Shown here: positions 35,400 through 47,784 of the stretch, one piece after another
Layout: every line of letters begins with the position of its first letter
Numbering within the stretch: position 1 is the stretch's first letter
Source of the DNA: Atopsyche davidsoni
Lineage: Eukaryota; Arthropoda; Insecta; Trichoptera; Hydrobiosidae
Length of the DNA: 64,000 nt
NCBI GenBank assembly: GCA_022113835.1
Contig: JAILWY010000012.1
Coordinates: 14,942,001 to 15,006,000, forward strand
Direction: 5' to 3'
Made by a program: the position numbers and the translations under genes
The notes under the pieces: model-generated
Seen by the model: the letters and a program-made list of their open reading frames with translations, nothing else
Told to the model about the DNA's origin: nothing
The model's database searches: none

Positions 35400-35815
35400 T
35401 CAAACTCCACTTTAGTGCAGTCATATTAGAGCCGGCAATCGGATTACCATGAATCAAAAAAGAGGCAGTCGTCCGCCCAATTAGGTCCATAAATCTGGCA
35501 TCGAGCACCCCCGCCTGGTCGGGATCGATCGCCGTTGAAAGGCTGTTTATCCGGCAAATAAGAAATCAACGACAAATTCCCGGCCTTAACCGCCCCCCCG
35601 TAAGGCTGTAATAAAGCGTCGTAATTAGGCTAGAGTAGCTTATACGAATAAAAACGACCGGCAATAATATGCTTCGGAACCCTTGCGGTTACAGGCAGGC
35701 TGATAAACGATCGCGCTCGGGGTTTATGAGAAAAGGTCCCGAGTCGGTCGGCTGGCGGTGCGTTTAGGCCGCTCGCTAATCTATAACGGCCGCGCTAGCT
35801 GCTCCACGTGTCAGC
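35400..35815. promoter_or_regulatory. Largest GC-rich island, enhancer-like
   Basis: About 400 bp running from GCAGTCATATTAGAGCC to GCTCCACGTGTCAGC. Words present include ATCGGATTACC (Otx/Bicoid-type GGATTA), GTAATAAAG and CGTCGTAATTAGG (Hox/Cad and homeodomain types), TTTATGAG (posterior-Hox-like), GATCGATCG and a CACGTG E-box. Stops occur in all frames, so it is not an exon. The density of homeodomain-type words and sharp borders fit a conserved developmental enhancer, but conservation cannot be tested here. Confidence 0.4.
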
Positions 35816-35819
35816 TTTT

Positions 35820-38800
35820 AGTTTTTTGAAGTTTTGGGTTTTTATTAATACTAGATTAGGTGTGCCAAAGTTTGCTTCGTGAAATTTTATCTGATTTGGT
35901 TTTTGTTTTTGCATTTCATGTTGCCTTTATTCGCGAGCTGAGCTAAGCCGTATTGAATCGAAAAAAAGCTTAAAGGTGAGTAAAAAAAATATTCAAAACA
36001 CGAAAACACGAAAACTTCATTAAAAAATATTTTTTATTCAATAAAGTGGAAGATGCTTGGACAGTATTTTGTATGAATTCATTTTAACAACTTTCTTATG
36101 AAATAATAAACATTAATTAATCAATAAAAACAACTTCATTACAACTCACATCTTTCTTTATATATTTAAATAAAGAGTCAAAAATATAATTATCCTTAAA
36201 ACCAATTAAAAATAAGTATTTACCTTTAATCTATATTTTAAATAAATAAATAATATTACAAGAAACATTATAATAATAAAAGGTTTTCATATATTTTTTT
36301 GTAAACGTTTACACATTTTTTGTGTAACAACGTTTTTTTTTTTTTTATTCAATAAAACCTTCGTTTAACCCGAATTCACATTAAAACTTGGGTAGCTTTA
36401 CGCCCTGAACATGTGGTCAAACAAAACTTGCGGGGTAGAATGTGCTGAAGCACAGTGACTTTAAAAACGATTAATGATATTCCCATACGTGACATCTGCT
36501 ACCCTTTTTAAACTCTGTATATAAATCTCACATTTAGTTTACGCCCTCCCCGGTGCATCGATAAAAGTCTTCAGCGTAAGTTCAACGAAGCTTTCTGGGC
36601 AAGTTGTGTGAAGAGCGTAAGTTTTGGTTCACCAGAAGCTCTGCTGCTCTCAGCTGTCGAAGGTCTGGTCGAGAAAATTTCTTTAGAGAACCTCCTGAAT
36701 GGTTTTTGAAGAAATATACGTAAAACGCGAAGGAAAACATATTCACATTTAGCTTTATGTAAAAGCTCACTTAAAATTTAAAAAAACACACTTACCTGTC
36801 TTTACATATTTTATGTAATTTTTTTCCATATAATATCATATAAAGAATTATATTAAGTTGTTCTTAATATTTTTGAAGCCTTACTTTTTACGTTAGCATA
36901 AGCTTCAAAAAGATATCACTAGGATTGACAAATTAAATTAATCGCTATAAAATTTTTTTCAAGCATTTAAATTTAACTGTAGATTTTTACAGTAACAAAA
37001 TAATCGAACAAGTTTATTTTGAATAATCTAAGTATTCTTTTAAATTTTTCATGTATTATAAACACTTGTGAATTGCAAAATTGTAATATATACACGTACT
37101 GAAACATAAAAAGTTATTTATAAATTTAACCATTCAATAAAAAAAAATTACATGCGCATAGTAAAAACTTAAGTATAATTCAATTTTTCTTGGCAGAAGC
37201 AGAGCCGATGAAAAAACAAGTATCTTCATATACATAGTGTGCTTTTCAAGAGAAAAATATTTTAATAAAGACGCCGGCGTATAAAATAAAACTTAAATAA
37301 TAAGGCTTAATGATGCGTATTGGAGTAGAATTTTTTTTTCTTAAGGAAACCGCCTGCAATATTTGCCGAGCATAACTCGTGGCAACTTTTATGTGCAGAA
37401 GCAAATTTCGCGTAGATATTTTGTTTGAGGGGCTACCGACAAACGCCACTCCTGGAAAACTTTCTCCTTTACAGGCAGACATATTTTACAGATTTTTTTA
37501 GTCCTGCTTCTAGTCATCTGCCAGTAATGGATTTTTAGCGACAAACTTTTACTGGCAGCTTAATATATAAATGCAGAAATACGTGAGCGAGTTCACTAAA
37601 CTTTCTTTTAGGAGTAAATACATTTTACGGTACAAATGACACCATGTAATATTTTTCAGTTTTAAGTGTATTTTTATAGCTTGGTTTAAAAGTATAAAAT
37701 GTTATTTACAAGACTTTTATGATCGAAGGCTTTTATATACAATTTTGATTACTGGTATGATCGAAAAACATATGAGAAATGATATTTTGTAAAACATGGT
37801 TTGGTTTCGTCTCAAAAATCATTCAAATAGTATTTTGATGTTGAATTCAAAAACTAAATTTAATGATCAATCGATAAAAAAGAAGATAAATAAACTTAAC
37901 TTTTGTTTGTTTTGTTATTTTTAAATACACAAATAACTTTTTGTTTATGCCTAACTTGGAAGCAATATTAATATAAGTTTTAATTTAATTCATTTTCACT
38001 GTTTTAACACAACTACTTAATATTGTTGAAAACAATTTCGTACAAAACTAATAAATAAACTTATAGTGGATGAACGCTTATAATTGACATTTAAGTGCGT
38101 AAATTAAACAAATAATACGAAAAAAATTACATCATTGATAGGATTCTTCCAGTGCCGTAAATAAATCCTAGAATTTTTCTCATCGTTTCATGTATAAATC
38201 GATTACGATAACATTGTTTTTTTAAGTGGTAATAATATTATACAGGCTTTACTAGGGTTTCAAATTTTGATTTTTTCATTGGAACTTGAAAAAATATCAA
38301 AACAAAACTATTCAACGTAAAATCATAACTTATTCAATTTAAATGAGTTCTGAGTTAGGAGTTGAAGAATGTTTCAAAATTCCCACTGAATTCCAAATAC
38401 ACTACAACTGATGGAGAACCTGAAAGGGTTCGAAGGAGATCGAGGACTTAGCAAATCGAAAATACTCTCATTTTCAATTTGCTCAATCTTCACATAGTCA
38501 ATAATGATTTCATAATTGATTTCTGTTCTAAAGTCTCCATGGAAACTCCATAATTAATTTTGTATTTAGCCAAACAATTTCATTTTATAAACCGCATTTC
38601 CAAATATTTTCTATATAAGTCGCTATATTATAAAATCAATCAAAAGATGATTGCATGGCCAATTCAATTTTAAGTTTTTTAATTTATAAAAATTCACAAA
38701 TCACACTGTGTGGGTTACAACAAAAGACAATAACACGTTTATAAAAAAAACATATATTTTAATACAGAAAGATATACTTTTTTAATTTTTTGTATGGAAT

Positions 38801-38910
38801 ATTTTAAATTAGTTGAAATGCATTTGTTAACTTAAACAAATCCTATGCATCAAATTATGAAATATAAAATATTACCTTTTTTTTTTAGGTGGTTTAAAAA
38901 TTTACACTAT
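35820..38910. other. AT-rich gene-poor stretch
   Basis: AT-rich with small mixed patches at 36380-36440, 36540-36700 and 37340-37470. The short minus-strand frames there (62 and 78 residues) show no domain. No gene or repeat supported. Confidence 0.45.
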
Positions 38911-38913
38911 TGC

Positions 38914-39747
38914 ATTATATTTTATGTTCTATGAGTAAAACAAAAACAAAATATGCACAGGCTGTTTTATCTCATAAATATAAATCATTTTTATAGTCTT
39001 TTTTTTTATTCAATATAATGAGTATTCTAACACAGCCAGTTTTATCAAAAGACTTAAAAATTGAAACGGCGATTTAATTTTTTTTTAAATACCGATCTCC
39101 CGATTTTATTGGATTAGCAATCGATAAATATGATAGCAGTAAAACTAGGGGATGATTTTTGCGTTTAACGGACGCTGGTGGCAAGCTTAATGTTATTATA
39201 TTTTATTTTCTATGTGTAAAACAAAAACAAAATATGCACAGGCTGTTTTATCTCTTAAATATAAATCTTTTCAAAAGTTTTTTTTTTCATTCAATATAAT
39301 GAGTATTCTAACACAGCCAGTTTTTTTTTAAAAAGACTTTTTAAAAAAGGCGGTTTAATTTTTTTTTAAATACCGATCTTCCGATTTTATCGGATTAGCA
39401 ATCGATAAATATGATAGCAGTAAAACTAGGGGATGATTTTCGCGTTCAACGGACGCTGGTGGCAAGCGTAATATTTTATTTTCTATGTGTAAAACAAAAA
39501 CAAAATATGCACAAGCTGTTTTATCTCTTAAATATAAATCTTTTCAAAAGTTTTTTTTTTCATTCAATATAATGAGTATTCTAACACAGCCAGTTTTTTT
39601 TAAAAATTACTTTTTAAAAAGGGTGGTTTAATTTTTTTTTAAATACCGATCTTCCGATTTTATTGGATTAGCAATCGATAAATATGATAGCAGTAAAACT
39701 AGGGGATGATTTTCGCGTTCAACGGACGCTGGTGGCAAGCTTAATGT
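38914..39747. repeat. Tandem array, three units of about 277 bp
   Basis: GCTGTTTTATCTC starts at 38961, 39242 and about 39515, giving periods of 281 and 273 bp. Shared landmarks in order: TATTTTATG/TTTTCTATG, AAAACAAAAACAAAATATGCACA, T-run plus ATTCAATATAATGAGTATTC, TAACACAGCCAG, GTTTAATTTTTTTT, AAATACCGATC, CCGATTTTATTGGATTAGCAATCGATAAA in pieces, GATAGCAGTAAAACTAGGGG, CGCGTT and ACGGACGCTGGTGGCAAGC. Units 2 and 3 are closest. Unrelated to the 246-bp array at 14.5 kb. A weak partial unit may precede it at about 38875. Confidence 0.9.
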
Positions 39748-39788
39748 AGTGAGCCCAACGCGGCGCCGGCTCCGACCTCACTACATTA
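39742..39788. repeat. 12-bp inverted repeat around a GC-rich 23-bp loop
   Basis: TAATGTAGTGAG (39742-39753) and CTCACTACATTA (39777-39788) are perfect inverted copies around CCCAACGCGGCGCCGGCTCCGAC without its edges. The left arm overlaps the end of the last 277-bp unit, so the GC-rich hairpin sits exactly at the array border. Confidence 0.65.
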
Positions 39789-39789
39789 C

Positions 39790-41550
39790 GTACAAAATAA
39801 TCCGGCCAAACGAATTTATCACCAATAAATCCACAAAAGGATGAGTAAACTTTAGTTTCCGTTTGGCAGTAGATTATGGAGTGAAACGAACGTACTATAA
39901 CAAAGAAATAAAAGATTTCCCTTCGAACTATCAACTATATTATGAAACTAATTGTATATACTTATTTAAGCTGGAGTAATTTATTTTGTAGAATTCATTT
40001 GCTCAATAGCTTTAAAAGGATTTCACATAAATAAATTATAGCAATTGAAGATTTTTATTTAAAAAGTTATATAGGCATCGTCTCGGGATATTCACACAGC
40101 AGTAAAAAAAACCGAGTTAAATCAATGTATGCGAGATATCCTAAAGGGATGTCAACGTCTCTCAAAAGGACGAGATATTTCAGTCAGCTGAGTCGGGGAT
40201 GGGTCACGTCAGAGCAAACAAACGGGAGTTAGGAAGCACCGAACAGAGGCGGACACGAGGGACACATGCAATATGTATCCCGGCCCTCGGTTAAGTCTAT
40301 GGGATACCTGAAACTACAGATTTACTTCTAAAGTAACACAAGATATTGTCCATTCCTGGAAAAAAAAAAAGGATTATTTTATGACAATTTCAGTGCAAAT
40401 ATCTTGCCTCGAGCTTTTGTATATATTTACACCATTACATCATATTTTTGAGTCAAAAATTAATTAATTTGGTAAGTTGTAGGTTACGGAAATAAATAGG
40501 AAAAGTTTTCAAGACGCTCTAAACGAGTTTATATTTTAATGGGATTTGAATCTGTTTGATAAGTCGTCATTGTTTGAATGTTAAAAGCAGAGCTTTTAAT
40601 ACTATTTGACATTGGACAACATTTAAAAGTAACCGTCTTAATGTTCTAGCTGGATGAATAGTGTAGTTTTAGCAATTGTTTGCGATAGTCATAAAAAAAT
40701 TTACAAGCCTATTGTAAAATATCTTTTGTCATATACTTAAACCATTTTTGCAGAACTGATGGCTACAAACTAAAAAATAGAGATTTTTTTTAACATCAAT
40801 AAAAATATTTATTTTCATTATATTAATAGGTCTTATAAATACATTTTCGGCCTCCAAACAAGTTCCTTTCAAAAAGGAGGAAAACCACATCGTTTTATAA
40901 AGTAAAATTCCCGCTACACATTTTTATAGAAACAGATTGAATTTATGATCTTGAGTTTGTTAATTCAACATTTCTTCCCCATTACGCCAAGAACCCCATA
41001 TTTGTTTTCTCTTTATCAAATAAAAAAGGCTTTGGGTTAAACGCAAAACATTAAAATATATTTATAGCACAGATATTCTCTGCTTAATGTTGCTATTATG
41101 ACGTGGAATAAATTTTGCAAATTAAAAAGCATAAACGATTAGAGAAATGTTTTAAATATTAAGTTAGTTTTTATGGCTTCATTTAGGTCCTTATATTAGA
41201 GATTCTTGAAAGGAACAGCAAAGAGGCGGGAGGGAGGGCGCAGGGTGCGTACTTCAAAATAAATTACAAAAACAACCCTTACGATGAGGCGTTCAAATAA
41301 TATATACCAGGATAATACAGGTTATTCATTTGCGTGTAAGTTACTGATGAAATAATATTTAAGAGTATTTTTCTCCAACAGGCAATCCCTACGATTATTT
41401 ACATTTAGGAAGTAAATATAAAAACGTAAATTGTACAATAAATAAAGCAAGTTAAAAAGATTTGACTCGATTAACATCATGTATGATCTGTTTCTGTGAA
41501 TGTATGAGTGCTTAAATTTTTAGGAATAAAAACAGAAGACTAAATTTTTA
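39790..41550. other. AT-rich stretch with two mixed patches
   Basis: Mostly AT-rich. Patches at 40080-40320 (AACGTCTCTCAAAAGGACG, ATCCCGGCCCTCGG) and 41220-41250 (GGCGGGAGGGAGGGCGC) have higher GC. No coding frame with a domain. Confidence 0.4.
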
Positions 41551-41559
41551 ATTAAAAAT

Positions 41560-41900
41560 CACCTTTATAGATGTCATGTCATACATCAGCTTGGACAAAA
41601 AAACGAAATGACCTGGTTCTGCCCACGCGATTGTTCTGCCTGACACCGCGCCGGGCTGTATTTTTGCTGTAAAAAAGTCTCCCAATGCACAATTATGAAT
41701 AAAAGCGGGCAATTGTAAGGGCGGATAATGAAAAAGGAAATAAACAAAACATTTTCAGGGGGCAGGGACTCTAATCGACGCAGGGGCTGCTGGGTCGTTA
41801 GGCGGATAACGGTTTAGATTTGGAAACGATGCGTTTTCCTACTTATTTGTTCTTGCCCGATGGAGGAAGACTTTGGCTGTAATTGGGTGGAAAACAGTGG
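41560..41900. promoter_or_regulatory. GC-richer island with FOX/SOX/homeodomain words
   Basis: Contains CGATTGTTCTG (SOX-type ATTGTT), CAATTATGAATAAAAGC (Hox-type), AAATAAACAAAAC (FOX-type) and two CGGATAA words (41725 and 41803), in a block of balanced composition without open frames. Candidate conserved enhancer; motif evidence is suggestive only. Confidence 0.35.
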
Positions 41901-41909
41901 GAAAATTAT

Positions 41910-43240
41910 AACCTTACGCGTGAGATGATATTTATAGATAAGCGCTTTTAAAAAAAAATTATTTTCTAAGTGCTCTTCGTATTTTATATTTTTTTTGGTG
42001 ATAATTTACATTGAAAATTTGAAATCATTTTTGACAGTATTAGAGACCCCGAAGAGATTAGTACATACTAAGAATTTTTTTTTTTGATATATGTGTAATA
42101 AAAATGAATTTTATATAAGTTTTTTTAAATAAATAATTGAAACACTAATAATAATTTAGTTTTACTTTATTTTGAGACAAGATTAGAACAGTGCAAACGG
42201 TTCAGAATCCACCTGTCAATAAAAATAAAAATATATTGTTACTTCATTTTTGAATTACCTTAAAACATTTAAATGATTTAAAAAATATTATATTACAACG
42301 TTAAGAATGTAAGGATTTTATAATAATTTTTTTACTGCCTGGCCAATTAAAATTTCCCGTAAATTTCACACGTCAAGCTGCACCTTATGAAAATAGTACA
42401 GACGGTATTTAATCGTATTTACCACCATCTCAATTACGCTACCGCAATAACTGGCTCAAAAAAACCTTATAACACCACCCCTTAAATCCCCGCGCTGGGG
42501 TTTGACTCTCTTGTTAATTATGATTAAACCTGAAAACACGTTCTACTGAAATTTTTTTACACTCTCAGCTGCTAGGAAAAATCATATTTGTGGTATAAGA
42601 ATTCAAATAAATAAACTTAATTTTGCTACAATCACAAAAATTCTAATTATTTTAGCCAACTTAACGTTATCACGTGCATTGTAGTTATTTTTAACACTGT
42701 AGTTTCTTATATTATATTTTATGTTTATAATATAGTTTAACTCAAATAAATGTGCCAATTTCCTAAATTGTAACTTATGCATATTTTTAAAGTTTTTTTA
42801 TCCATTTTTTACAAAACACTATTTTGAAAACCTTTTAAATCATCCAAAACATAAATAAAATCGTTTGCGTTTTACGTTTGCTGCATGCGTTTTTTGTGTT
42901 GATTTTATTTATATATAAGGATTATTTTTTATCTTGCTTGAGTATACAATAGGGCAAATATTGGAGACTTTCTAAGCGACAGTTGTCATTGCTTACATTT
43001 TAATGCCTGCCTTCCTATCTTTTACCAAGTGTTCTCATATCCTTAATGTGGCTGAAATCTAATACGTTTCAGATTATTTCAGCTGAGGTGTTCTCCGCCC
43101 GTGATAGGTTGAATAAAAATTAAACCAGATAATTCACCTCACGTTTTAATTTGTTGCATCAGCTCGTCGGTGTATAGCACTAGAACAAAGAGACCAATTT
43201 TCTGCCATCAATTACATTATGTGACATTCTTTTGCCTTCC
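41910..43240. other. AT-rich spacer
   Basis: AT-rich, with a modest mixed patch at 42340-42500. No gene or repeat supported. Confidence 0.5.
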
Positions 43241-43248
43241 ACCAGGCA

Positions 43249-43304
43249 TCACGGGGTTTCACGGGGTTTCACGGGGTTTCACGGGGTTTCACGGGATTTC
43301 ACGG
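43249..43304. repeat. 10-bp tandem repeat TCACGGGGTT, about 5.6 copies
   Basis: TCACGGGGTT repeats head to tail with one A-for-G change in the fifth copy. The period is close to one helical turn, so the G-runs fall on the same face of the helix. A 99-residue frame (43170-43469, starting from GTG) reads it as Gly-Phe-His and Val/Ile-Ser-Arg alternations because 10 is not a multiple of 3. That is a by-product, not protein evidence. G-run clusters on the plus strand could form a quadruplex. Confidence 0.95.
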
Positions 43305-44082
43305 ATGGCATTTCACGCCTCCGGGACCGCCGGGGCCCATTGTGAAGGGAATTCCGAAAAAACGTCGGCAACGTCTCATTTTTATTTTCATGCAAAACAC
43401 GGTGCAGCTAACTGCGTTTTTTTTTTTATTTTTACGTTTCAGGCATATTCTGAATTCATGCCGTTGTGAATTTTAACGCTTTCTATAAACAACTTTTATT
43501 TAAAACACAAAAAAAAATTATGTTTTTAATAAATGAATATAATTATGTAAATTGATACTAATGAAAAGGCCGAGAAAAGCTTCATACCAATATGTTTATA
43601 ATTATTTTTTTAATAAATGTTATTTAATGAGGCAGTGTTTTTTTTTCTTTTTGTGGTTATTATAATTATTATCAAACAGTTTTGTATTTCACGTAACCCA
43701 AAGTTTCAGATTCAAATATCAGAAGTATGGTAATTTATCAATTTATGATGAATTATGTTTTCTGGTATTTAAATAAATTAGGAAATTAATGAATTTTTCC
43801 AGAATATCTTGAGCTTTGAAACACAGTCTATAGTTACATTTGGTGCTATTATAATATCACGTTACATCATGAACGTATTCTCGATTTCCCTGTATACATC
43901 TTGAGACCTCCTTCAAACAGAAGCCCTCCCCAAAGATGATGAGTCTGATACTGAAGGGGGGTTGTTCCAAGCGGTTAGTTCTGTCATTCTTAAAGTACGA
44001 TCCGCATATAAAGTGGCCCGTAAGGATGTAAAATATTCAGTTAAGTAAATTTATTGCGCTTATTAATATCAATAAATGTAAC

Positions 44083-44115
44083 GAAGCCTGCCTGAATACT
44101 ATTCAGGCAGGCTTC
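44083..44115. repeat. 33-bp perfect palindrome
   Basis: GAAGCCTGCCTGAATA, a single C, and the exact reverse complement of the first 16 bases. With an essentially one-base centre it forms a perfect cruciform or very tight hairpin, well beyond chance length and GC-richer than its surroundings. No repeat family or coding role recognised. 43320-44080 before it is AT-rich with a mixed patch near 43890-44030. Confidence 0.9.
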
Positions 44116-44592
44116 CTGTTTCTTCAGAAATAAATTTCGCACTAATAATATGTTGTTTGCGGAACATGTCTATTATGTTTTAATTATTCACCTCTCAATT
44201 GGTTTAACGTTCTCTCGTTCCACAGAAAAAACATCTATGTTTTTTTTGGCAAGGGTACTAATAATTATTCTATTAGACTCGCAGGTAATTATTTATTAAA
44301 ACAATGAACTCATTATTTACGCATTCATGATGATAATGAATAAATGTTATCATGAGTGAGATATAAATGAAATCACCAATGGAGATATTTTTTTCGATCA
44401 ATATTTACCATTATTATTTTATATAAATACAACCCTTAATCACTAGATAGACTGGGTATTTTTTTTGTTTTAAGTTTAATGAGAAAATAATAATTTTAAG
44501 TTTACATATCAGATCTAAATTAGACTTAATAACGTTGTAGAACACGTGAAAGTGAAAAACCTTCAGTGACTTGGTATTTATTAGTTTTATTG

Positions 44593-44841
44593 TTAATGTT
44601 TGAATGCATCCATAAGTATGCTGCTTCTGCCAAGAACCGAGAACATTATGTTCTCACGCCAGTTTGCAAGTTCGTGATGGATTTCTCGCATCCCTCTACG
44701 TGCGGTGAACTGTGTACTCTTTCCCCGTTGCTTGCAAGTTAAACCATCCGGTTTCATTACATCCATGTCTCTTGTGTAACGCATATTAATAGTGGTGTTA
44801 GCGTAAATTAGTGAAATAAAACTTTCAGTAAACTGAAGCAT
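44593..44841 (-). CDS. Candidate terminal exon, unknown protein (tentative)
   Basis: A minus-strand frame of 82 codons plus stop, opening at an ATG that directly follows TGTGCTACAG, which is an acceptable acceptor ending. The stop codon is followed after one base by AATAAA (minus strand, 44591-44586), with a second AATAAA a few bases on. Composition is mixed (RYTRDMDVMKPDG, TARRGMREIHHELANW, SVLGRSSILMDAF) and less AT-driven than its flanks. I recognise no domain, signal peptide or membrane segment. It might be the last exon of an unknown gene, an internal piece of an old transposon, or chance. Confidence 0.25.
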   Translation of the reverse strand: MLQFTESFISLIYANTTINMRYTRDMDVMKPDGLTCKQRGKSTQFTARRGMREIHHELANWRENIMFSVLGRSSILMDAFKH

Positions 44842-44849
44842 CTGTAGCA

Positions 44850-47780
44850 CACCACAAAACTTTAAAGTATTACATGCACCGTACCTTATCTACGACCGGC
44901 ATTCATTAAAACTCTGTTGCGCTTGATTTATCAATGTTTTATCAAAAAATCATGCCAAACAACATGCTTATTATTTCATGCATATTCAACGCAGAATCTT
45001 TGGGTTAATTAAATATATTTAAGTCAAAAAATGTTCTGTATACAATAACGTGAAATAATTTAATGGAATTGAAGTAAACTTCGATGAAAAATCTTGTCGG
45101 TTCATTTTTAATTTTAGTTTTTGTGTTCTGATTAATTTATTTAAATATTCTCATTTTTACCATCCTTACGTCTTCAAATAGATTCAACATGTCTTTCTCA
45201 ATTCTCGAGTGACATCTACCAAATAATGAAAAGGTTAAAACTGTATGGTGTTTCAAATGTTTTTTATCCTTACTTTACTGCAAAGCTGGGTCACTGCATA
45301 CGTGTACGTGAATCAATAGTCGTAAAAAATCTACTGCGTATTTCAACCCATTTCCGTACTTTTGGGGTAATAGACAACCAGTAATGAAAGAGCTTTTCTC
45401 TTGGGAAATTCACGGGCTTTTTTTTCACACAAAAGCAGTTAATGTAGGTACTGTGCTAGTTCTAGCAACTCAACGCGATTTTCTATTTAAAAAACTATTG
45501 AGTTTTAATATTATTATAATTATTATATCATAATTCATAATTGCGAGAAACTAATGATTGATTTGTTTGTGATCAGCAATAATGATTTTTTTTTGCCCCT
45601 GATAAATGAGAGATGTATATGTTTATAAAATAGAGTTGCTTCTTATTTATTATATTTTATGAAATGTTTGCACTTATTTCTTTTGATAAAATTCATAATT
45701 TCAAGATTTTCAAAAATGACCGGAGCAATTCTATATCCCCTAATATTATGCAACTTTTTTTAACAAGGTTGCATTTAAGACTAATAATATTTTTGTTGGA
45801 AACATTATTCTGCTTAATGATTCCAACCATAAAATCCAAGATAGTTATTATAACTCACGGTTTTAAATACTTTGTTTTAAGCTCAAATGCATTTTTTACA
45901 GTAATTATCTGCTTAAACGTTAAGCCAACTGTAATCGATCCCCTCCGGTGGGCAGTTTCTTGCTTCGGTAATCAAACAGAGCTCACTAAGGACTCGCGTG
46001 ATTGGTCATCAGCATTCCAGTGACTGACTAGGCTGGCCCTGCCCTTGTCTGCAATCAACAGTCCGACAATTAGCCTCAAAAGGAGATTACATGGCGTGTG
46101 GGCAATAGTAATTTAATACAACGAATTATCTAAATATTATCTGTAATTTTTATTAGTTTTTACTTGTTATAAGCCTAACCAAAACTTCACAGTCAATGAA
46201 TTTTTTGAAATGCAATTATCGATCAGTACTAGAACATTGCAAATTTAAGAAAAAAAAAATTAATCACATTTGATCATAATTAATTCTCTAAAAACGTGGC
46301 AATGCTTTGCAATTTTGTTCATGAGATTTTAAAACATTGCAATAAAATATATATCTATAGCTCGGTGAATTATATGGTTTTCACTATATAAATCTTGTGT
46401 ATCAAATTAAAAAAATGTATTTTTGCAGTAATGTCAACAACTTGCTGCAAATTAAATTAAATTATCGTTTACTCGCTCGATCTCTCATCCATTCGCTGCA
46501 TTATTTGCTGAAAATATATTCATCTCACGTAAGAAAGCATAGAAAAGAAATGTAAATTATTTTCAGGTTATCTGCAAATCGTTATGCAAAGTCCACTGAC
46601 CAAATAAAGGAGAATCAACAGAAAAGAAAACTCAAACACTGAATTTGTATCGATTGAATTTTCCATTCGTGTTTCTCAGGTCCGATTGAAAAATACAATG
46701 GAAATGATATTTTGTCCGCGTCTAAAGGCATTAAATAGATAAAAGATCCAAGAGCTTTGTATTTTGAGCATTTCTTCACGGATTTTCTCGTGAATTGTTA
46801 CAGCAGAGATATACCTACATTTGGTACATCAGTTAGAAAAGGGTGAGTAAAAAAACTCACCAATATTTCAGAAAGGTTAACTGAACATCTGGTATGCACA
46901 TTTATTTTTATTAATTTTAATTTTGTGCGTTAATATATATAAACCAACCTTTTTTATTTTAATTTATGTCATACAGGCTAGAGACGTACAAACTCCAAAT
47001 ATTCTGAATAATTCATCTCGACGAAAAAAACCTTAAAAGATCTAAGCAATATTTGTAAATCAAATTTATGATAGTTCAATCGTATAGTTTTTTTAAAGCA
47101 ATCGACATTATTTTTTAATTTTCTTTATAATCTACTACTACGTCTCGTTTATATATAGAATAATTTGGACAAGCTCTTATGAGTTTACAGCTATTTATGT
47201 TTAAATAAAACTAAATAGTTTTAAATTTCTAACAATATAAAAATTTATACAAACTCAGTGTAATATTAAATGTTGGAAATTTATCACGCTAAGCAAAAAC
47301 GTAAAAGCTTAAAATATTATTAGCTTCCGTTAAAAAGGTGTATTGCAAGAATATTTCAAGGATAATCCCAGTGGGCTTTGACCGGCTGGCGTGCAAAGGG
47401 TCTTAATTTTCAATTAAAACTTCATGGCAAACTGCCAAAAACAAATTTAACTAATTAATAGTGTCCGAAACAAAAGTTAAATAGTTCAAGCACCTATCTA
47501 TGTATTCGTAAATTAAGATTCAGCTGTAAAACTAAAGAAACAGAATGAAAAAAATCCCCACAAAGGTTTTCTTCGTATTTTGATTTCATTTTAAATATAT
47601 TTATTTCGTTACTGAAGGTTCTCCAAGCACAATATGCACAATACTGCGCTATACCAGGGTAAATATTTACTAACCAATTCTTGGGCACAATGGTAGGGAA
47701 TGGAGTTGGAAGAGGCTTCAACTAACCGGTGCATTCATATGAAAACCGCAGTTCCTCGTACTAGGGATGCAACATCTAAA
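44850..47780. other. AT-rich gene-poor stretch
   Basis: AT-rich with mixed patches at 45290-45480, 45930-46100 and 47360-47420. The 119-residue plus-strand frame at 45664-46023 is rich in Ile, Leu, Phe and Asn, has no domain and looks like a by-product of AT-rich sequence. No gene supported. Confidence 0.4.
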
Positions 47781-47784
47781 TAAA

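Noticed and set aside
38914..39747. CRISPR-like or gene-array interpretation of repeated blocks
   Set aside because: Units are about 277 bp, head to tail and nearly identical throughout with no unique spacers; this is an ordinary tandem duplication in a eukaryotic genome.
43170..43469. Plus-strand frame with Gly-Phe-His and Ser-Arg repeats, resembling a low-complexity or collagen-like protein
   Set aside because: The apparent protein repeats come from a 10-bp DNA repeat read in shifting frames, and the frame opens at a GTG.
45664..46023. 119-residue hydrophobic plus-strand frame as a membrane protein
   Set aside because: Composition (Ile, Leu, Phe, Asn, Lys) is what AT-rich DNA gives; no domain, no splice context and no upstream exon.
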